DNA of 8,913 nt, from the NCBI GenBank assembly GCA_016926595.1, contig JAFGOG010000179.1, forward strand, positions 1-8,913, given 5' to 3'. Positions within the stretch are counted from its first letter, which is position 1. Every line of letters starts with the position of its first letter. The DNA is from Anaerolineae bacterium. Its GTDB lineage: Bacteria > Chloroflexota > Anaerolineae > JAAYZQ01. The notes below the pieces were generated by a model that saw nothing but the letters and a program-made list of their open reading frames with translations, ran no database searches and had not been told where the DNA came from. Below, piece after piece: positions 5,256 to 8,913 of the stretch. The position numbers were made by a program, and so were the translations under genes.

Positions 5256-6097
5256 AGCACGCCAAAAGTGACCAGCTCGATGCCCAAGGCCTTGATCCGG
5301 TCCTGAACGGCCGGGTGGGTGAGCAGGTGCAGCTCGGTCTCCCGCTCGGCGCGGTAGCTGCTGGTGGCCAAGGCTGGGTCGTCGTAGGCCGGGTGGCACA
5401 TGAGCTCGGTGACGCCGTCTGGCAGTGTCTCCAGGAGCCGGATCAGCGCCTCCAAGGTCACGGCCTCCCGTCCGAAAAAAGTGCCGATAAAGTGATCGGG
5501 GTGGGCCAGCCGGCGGGCCTTGACCAGGGCGCTGTTGGTGACGATCATGCCCCGCACCAGGTCGCGGGGAAAGCCTTCCAGGAAGGGTAGCGTTTTGGCC
5601 GCCTGCTCGAACTCGGTCTCGGGCGGAAAGGGGACGCGCAGGGGTAGTTGGTGCTGGGCGGCCAGGTCGGCGTAGACCTGGAAGAAGGGCGGATAGAGGT
5701 GGACAAAGTGGTGGCAGTCGAGGTGGTCGGGCAGGCGGCCGGCCAGGCTTGCGAACCTTTCGAGTTGGGCGGATAGCTCGGCCTGGAGCTGATCCAGTGG
5801 GATCTGCTCGGCGCGAGCCCAGACATCGTGCTGCTCGAGAAAGAGGCCGCTATCGCCTACCAGGTCGGGGACCTGCTCCAGCGGCAGGATCGGGCGCCAG
5901 GCGGTGAAGACCAGGTGCAGGCCAACCCCCAGGCTGGGGCAGGCCAGGGCCTCGGATAGTTGTCCCTCAATGGCGGGCTGGTTGATCATCGCCGTGGTGC
6001 TGGTGACGATCCCCTCCTGGTGGGCTGCGAGGATACCCCGCGACACGCCCGGCGCCCGGCCATAGTCATCGGCGTTGACGATCATCTGCTTGGTCAT
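5231..6097 (-). CDS. YdjC/ChbG-family carbohydrate deacetylase
   Basis: A 288-residue protein of the YdjC (ChbG) family, whose characterised members remove N-acetyl groups from diacetylchitobiose-like sugars using a divalent metal. The N-terminal signature is MIVNADDYG with D10 and D11. H61 is in GVGLHLVFT. The histidine cluster HLDCHHFVH (125-133) supplies the third metal ligand and probable catalytic residues. A C-terminal ELMCHPAYDD (231-240) is also typical. Length agrees with the family. The frame extends upstream to 6253 but would cut into the peptidase gene. The ATG at 6095-6097 is chosen because it puts the signature at residues 5-13 and has GGAG at 6104-6107, 7 nt upstream. It is the middle gene of a minus-strand series of peptidase, deacetylase and methyltransferase. 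The natural substrate is unknown; a secreted sugar or glycan-derived oligosaccharide is plausible. Confidence 0.93.
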   Translation of the reverse strand: MTKQMIVNADDYGRAPGVSRGILAAHQEGIVTSTTAMINQPAIEGQLSEALACPSLGVGLHLVFTAWRPILPLEQVPDLVGDSGLFLEQHDVWARAEQIPLDQLQAELSAQLERFASLAGRLPDHLDCHHFVHLYPPFFQVYADLAAQHQLPLRVPFPPETEFEQAAKTLPFLEGFPRDLVRGMIVTNSALVKARRLAHPDHFIGTFFGREAVTLEALIRLLETLPDGVTELMCHPAYDDPALATSSYRAERETELHLLTHPAVQDRIKALGIELVTFGVLCRKPGRG

Positions 6098-6110
6098 ACA
6101 CTGCTCCATG

Positions 6111-6147
6111 AGGCTGGAAGGCTGGAGTGGTGCCCCTCCAGCCTCCC
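6111..6147 (-). repeat. 12-bp-stem hairpin plus 8-bp tandem repeat between peptidase and deacetylase
   Basis: GGAAGGCTGGAG (6116-6127) pairs with CTCCAGCCTCCC (6136-6147) around an 8-nt loop: 12 pairs, one of them U-G in the minus-strand RNA. The left arm is part of a tandem repeat, AGGCTGGA at 6111-6118 and again at 6119-6126, so the right arm could pair with either copy. It lies 16 bp after the peptidase stop and directly before the deacetylase ribosome binding site (6104-6107). No T tract follows, so it is not a textbook terminator. It may be a partial terminator, an mRNA-stabilising stem or an attenuator. Confidence 0.6.
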
Positions 6148-6162
6148 AATCCTGTGGTGAAC

Positions 6163-8913
6163 CTATTGGGTCACTATGAAGAGCGGCAGGTATATGTACA
6201 ACCTGTGCGGCAGCACGGTCACCAGCTTGGTATCGGTGTCCGTGATCTGGCAATATATGTCCTTTACCGTTACGGTTACGGTGTAGGCGCCAGCCTGTGT
6301 GTAGGTGTAGACTGGTGTGGCGGTGTACTCGCCGACGCCGTAGCCGGGCCCACCAAACTGCCAGTAGTAGGTCACCGGCATGGTTGGAACTACTGTGGCC
6401 ACAAAGTGCATCGGCTGGCCAATCTCCACCGGGCTATCGCTTTCGAAGGTGACCGTCGGCGTGAAGCACTCGGCGATCACGGTAAAGGCATCGGTCAGCA
6501 TTGCCTCCTGGCAGTCGCCGTTGTACAGGGTCAGGTCGTAGACGCCCTCCGCCATGCCGGCTGGCACTACGGCATTGAGCGTGGTCGAGCTGACCAGCGT
6601 GACCGACAGCAGCCAGGTGTCGCCCAGCCGGACGGATGGCGTGTTGAGAAAGTTGCTGCCCTCGATCTGCACCGGCGTCTGCTCAAAGGCCGAGCCGAAA
6701 TCGGGGGTGATGCTGAGCATGCCGGGGGCCGGGTTGGGCGGCAACGGGGCGGTGATCAGCACGTCGTCGATGTACCAACCCGTATCCCCGATGGAATAGT
6801 CGCAGCCCAGCCGCCATCGCACCTGGACATCCTGGCCGGCAAAGCTGCTCAGGTTCACTTCTACCTGGGACCAGGTGGTCAGGTCACCGGTCCAGCCACT
6901 GCGACCGCCCAGAGGATTGCTGCAACAAGTGCTGATCGTGCCGTTGTAGCCGTTGGCGGTGATGTACGGACCCAGGTCGGTCCAGGTTGAGCCGCCGTTG
7001 GTCGAGATCTCCAGTACCGCGCCGTCGTACGACGTCCCCTCAAAGTTGTAGCGATGCCAGAAGGTGAGGGTGCTGCCGGTGCCGACGGCGACTGGCGCCG
7101 TGTTCCACAGGCGCGTGTCGGTTATCACCGAGTCGTCAGGGACGAACCAGGCGTGGGTGGGGCTGTGCGACTGGCTGGTGGAGATTTGCCAGTGGTCGAC
7201 GCCCTGGTTGGCCTGATGGGTCCAGTTGCCGGCGCCCGTTTCCATGTCGTCGTAGAAGCTGGTGGCCAATGCCACGGTGGAAAAGTGGAAGGGGGAGGCC
7301 CACTCGCCCTGTGTGCAGACGTTCTCGCCGGCGACGTGCCACCAGTAGCACAAGCCACCGTCCAGCGGTGTAGCCAGCGCGTATTGGTGGTTGAGGATGC
7401 CGCTCGCGTCTACGATCGGGGTTTCAAAGAGAGGACTGCGGGCCAACTGCAAGTGGTAGCTGTCGGCATAGGCAGCCGGATCCCAGTCAAAGGCTGGGGT
7501 GAAAGGCTGATTCACGGCTCCATCGGGCGGCGAGGCCTGGACAGGGACAGCCGGCTCGTCCCGCACCACCCGCACGTCTACCATCGCCTCGTGGATCCAG
7601 CTCACCTGGTCGGTGGCGGTGATGACCACCGGATAGTCGCCGGCCGGCATGTCGGCCACGTTGATGGTCAGCTCTGCCGTGAACGGCGCCTGGGCTGAGG
7701 GTGGGTCAAAGGCGGCGGTGATCCCCGTCGGCAGCGGGCCGGCCTCCAGGTAAACGGTCTCGGAGTAGCCGCGGATGCTGCCGATGGTGACGGTCGACGT
7801 GACGGCGCCGCTCTCGCACAGATCGTGTTCCTCCGGGTCGACGTCGAGGGTAAAGGTCGGCAGGTCCGGCTCGAAGAAGAGCTTGACCGCCGGGTCGCCC
7901 AGGACGTTGTAGGTTTCCCAGTAGTAGCGGGCACTGCTGGGATAGGCGGCCTCGACACCGGCCAGCCCGTCGTCGGTCATCGCAGACACGTCGGGCTGGG
8001 CTTTGGTCTCGGCAAAGAGCGAATCGAACGTCTTGCGCTCGAGCACGTCGTCCTCATCCCAGTAGCTGCTGTCGGACGAGCCCCAGTATACCAGTGCGCC
8101 CTTGTTCTGCTGAAGCACCCAGGTCTCGCCAAACACCTCGGTCTGGCCAAAGTCGCCGCTTATGCAGGCGTGGCTGGCGACAAAGGGAAAGATGCCATGG
8201 TTGGTCAGGTTCTGGACGTCGGTGGAGCTAAAGCTCATCTCCCAGCCGGTGTAGCCGCCATGGCCGGAGTAGATGATCGCCCATCGCCCGTTGTTAAAGG
8301 CCTCGATCAGGTCGGCGCGGGTGGCGCCGTAGGTGACGCAGTACAGCTTGTCACCGCCCGGCTGCGGGTCGTTGGGAAAGTGGCCGATGTAGCCCTTGGG
8401 CGCGGTGTAGGTGTTGATCACATAGTTGTGCGTCCCTTCGGCGACCATGTATCGGTCACAAGTGGCGGGGAAGGAGGCCTTTTTCACCCACGGTTCCTGG
8501 CCGGTGAGGTCGGCGTAGGCCAGGTACTTGTCGACCATGTAGGTCGTCTGCTCGGGTGAGCGGACTGGGAACCGGCCCCGGCCGATGTCGGGGTGCCAAT
8601 CATCGCCATCGTCCATGGTGCCGTAGTACAGATCGGTAGAAGTGCCGGTGACCGAACCGCTCCAGGCGGCGACGGTGTTGGTATCGCCCACCAACAGGAC
8701 ATAACTGGGAGGGACAGGCCAGGTGTCGTACGCGGTTTGGATGTAGGCCTTGACCGAGGTCGTGGAGAGACACCCCCCACTGATCTCGGAGCAGCGGACC
8801 ATGGTCACGTCAAACCCCCGGCTTTCGCGCAGGTCGCTGAAGGGCAGCATGGCGTCGTAGTAAGCATCGGCGACGACGATCAGGTAGCCAACCGCCGTCT
8901 CTGGCCCGAATGC
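6163..8913 (-). CDS. Secreted C25-family (gingipain-type) cysteine peptidase with multidomain tail, 5'-truncated
   Basis: The frame is open from the right window edge to the stop at 6163-6165 and gives 916 residues; the N-terminus, including any signal peptide, is outside. Residues 1-348 match the gingipain catalytic region: GYLIVVADAYYDAMLPFSDL at the start, then the His in YSGHGGYTGWEM (H218, codon 8260-8262), a DVQNLTN...PFVASHACISGDF block with the catalytic Cys C250 (codon 8164-8166), and the NVLGDPAVKLFF ending. A beta-sandwich domain follows (about 351-451), then a fibronectin-III-like domain (about 455-546), a MAM/jelly-roll-like domain (about 553-722, with YDDMETG, STNGGSTWTDLG and GWYIDDVLI), an IPT/TIG domain (about 731-813) and a PKD domain (about 816-901, with YYWQFG and YTQAGAYTVTVTV). 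The extreme C-terminus is HRLYIYLPLFIVTQ. This is the build of an extracellular or surface protease. Substrate unknown. Confidence 0.93.
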   Translation of the reverse strand, partial: AFGPETAVGYLIVVADAYYDAMLPFSDLRESRGFDVTMVRCSEISGGCLSTTSVKAYIQTAYDTWPVPPSYVLLVGDTNTVAAWSGSVTGTSTDLYYGTMDDGDDWHPDIGRGRFPVRSPEQTTYMVDKYLAYADLTGQEPWVKKASFPATCDRYMVAEGTHNYVINTYTAPKGYIGHFPNDPQPGGDKLYCVTYGATRADLIEAFNNGRWAIIYSGHGGYTGWEMSFSSTDVQNLTNHGIFPFVASHACISGDFGQTEVFGETWVLQQNKGALVYWGSSDSSYWDEDDVLERKTFDSLFAETKAQPDVSAMTDDGLAGVEAAYPSSARYYWETYNVLGDPAVKLFFEPDLPTFTLDVDPEEHDLCESGAVTSTVTIGSIRGYSETVYLEAGPLPTGITAAFDPPSAQAPFTAELTINVADMPAGDYPVVITATDQVSWIHEAMVDVRVVRDEPAVPVQASPPDGAVNQPFTPAFDWDPAAYADSYHLQLARSPLFETPIVDASGILNHQYALATPLDGGLCYWWHVAGENVCTQGEWASPFHFSTVALATSFYDDMETGAGNWTHQANQGVDHWQISTSQSHSPTHAWFVPDDSVITDTRLWNTAPVAVGTGSTLTFWHRYNFEGTSYDGAVLEISTNGGSTWTDLGPYITANGYNGTISTCCSNPLGGRSGWTGDLTTWSQVEVNLSSFAGQDVQVRWRLGCDYSIGDTGWYIDDVLITAPLPPNPAPGMLSITPDFGSAFEQTPVQIEGSNFLNTPSVRLGDTWLLSVTLVSSTTLNAVVPAGMAEGVYDLTLYNGDCQEAMLTDAFTVIAECFTPTVTFESDSPVEIGQPMHFVATVVPTMPVTYYWQFGGPGYGVGEYTATPVYTYTQAGAYTVTVTVKDIYCQITDTDTKLVTVLPHRLYIYLPLFIVTQ
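6166..6207 (-). other. C-terminal YLPL-type tail of the peptidase
   Basis: The last 14 residues after the PKD domain are HRLYIYLPLFIVTQ. A short basic and aromatic run followed by Y-L-P-L and a few hydrophobic residues is, from memory, a recurring ending of secreted multidomain proteins in Chloroflexota. I infer a sorting or anchoring signal; the role is not established here. Confidence 0.45.

Noticed and set aside
3864..5306. A 480-codon plus-strand open frame
   Set aside because: It lies antisense across the hydrolase, the methyltransferase and the intergenic region with its promoter and palindrome. Its translation is rich in Gly, Gln, Pro and His with no domain pattern. It is a shadow caused by high GC content.
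5256..5399. Upstream extension of the methyltransferase frame
   Set aside because: These codons overlap the deacetylase gene, and the translation (Pro/Arg/Gly-rich) has no methyltransferase character.
6098..6253. Upstream extension of the deacetylase frame
   Set aside because: It would overlap the peptidase's C-terminal codons and the hairpin. The family signature starts naturally at the ATG at 6095-6097.
7825..8559. A 244-codon plus-strand open frame, and similar ones at 6127-6990 and 7054-7698
   Set aside because: All are antisense to the peptidase gene, whose own frame has clear catalytic motifs and domains. No ribosome binding site or recognisable protein pattern was seen.

Overview
The window is GC-rich bacterial DNA. 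It looks like Chloroflexota, probably an Anaerolineae- or Caldilineae-type genome. The pointers are the multidomain secreted C25 (gingipain-type) peptidase ending in a YLPL-type tail, the short intergenic spaces, and the style of the OmpR/PhoR-type two-component pair. This is an inference from protein style, because no marker gene is present.

Layout. (1) Positions 1-332, minus strand: the start of an unidentified membrane protein that runs off the left edge. (2) Positions 333-438: a compact divergent control region with two strong sigma70-type promoters back to back, their -35 boxes 9 bp apart. (3) Positions 439-3626, plus strand: a tightly packed cluster of an OmpR-family response regulator, its histidine kinase, a 260-residue protein whose pattern resembles a two-domain DNA sliding clamp, and a 58-codon ORF that looks like the broken-off start of a larger gene. 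(4) Positions 3681-4514, minus strand: a carbon-nitrogen hydrolase (nitrilase superfamily) in which the catalytic cysteine position is glycine. It has its own near-consensus promoter and a perfect 16-bp palindrome upstream. (5) Positions 4617-8913, minus strand, transcribed right to left: a 5'-truncated secreted C25 cysteine peptidase, then a YdjC/ChbG-family carbohydrate deacetylase, then a SAM-dependent methyltransferase. The last two overlap by 25 bp. A strong hairpin lies between the peptidase and the deacetylase.

How the genes may work together. The response regulator and kinase form a complete signalling pair and are probably co-transcribed with the clamp-like gene. Why a clamp-like protein would sit there is unknown. 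The deacetylase and methyltransferase are probably translationally coupled. Whether the peptidase shares their transcript depends on how the hairpin behaves. The most unusual items are the clamp-like protein, the cysteine-less nitrilase homologue, the truncated ORF at the convergent junction, and the overlapping divergent promoters. No RNA gene, CRISPR array, insertion sequence or origin was seen, and no gene-free stretch exceeds 300 bases.
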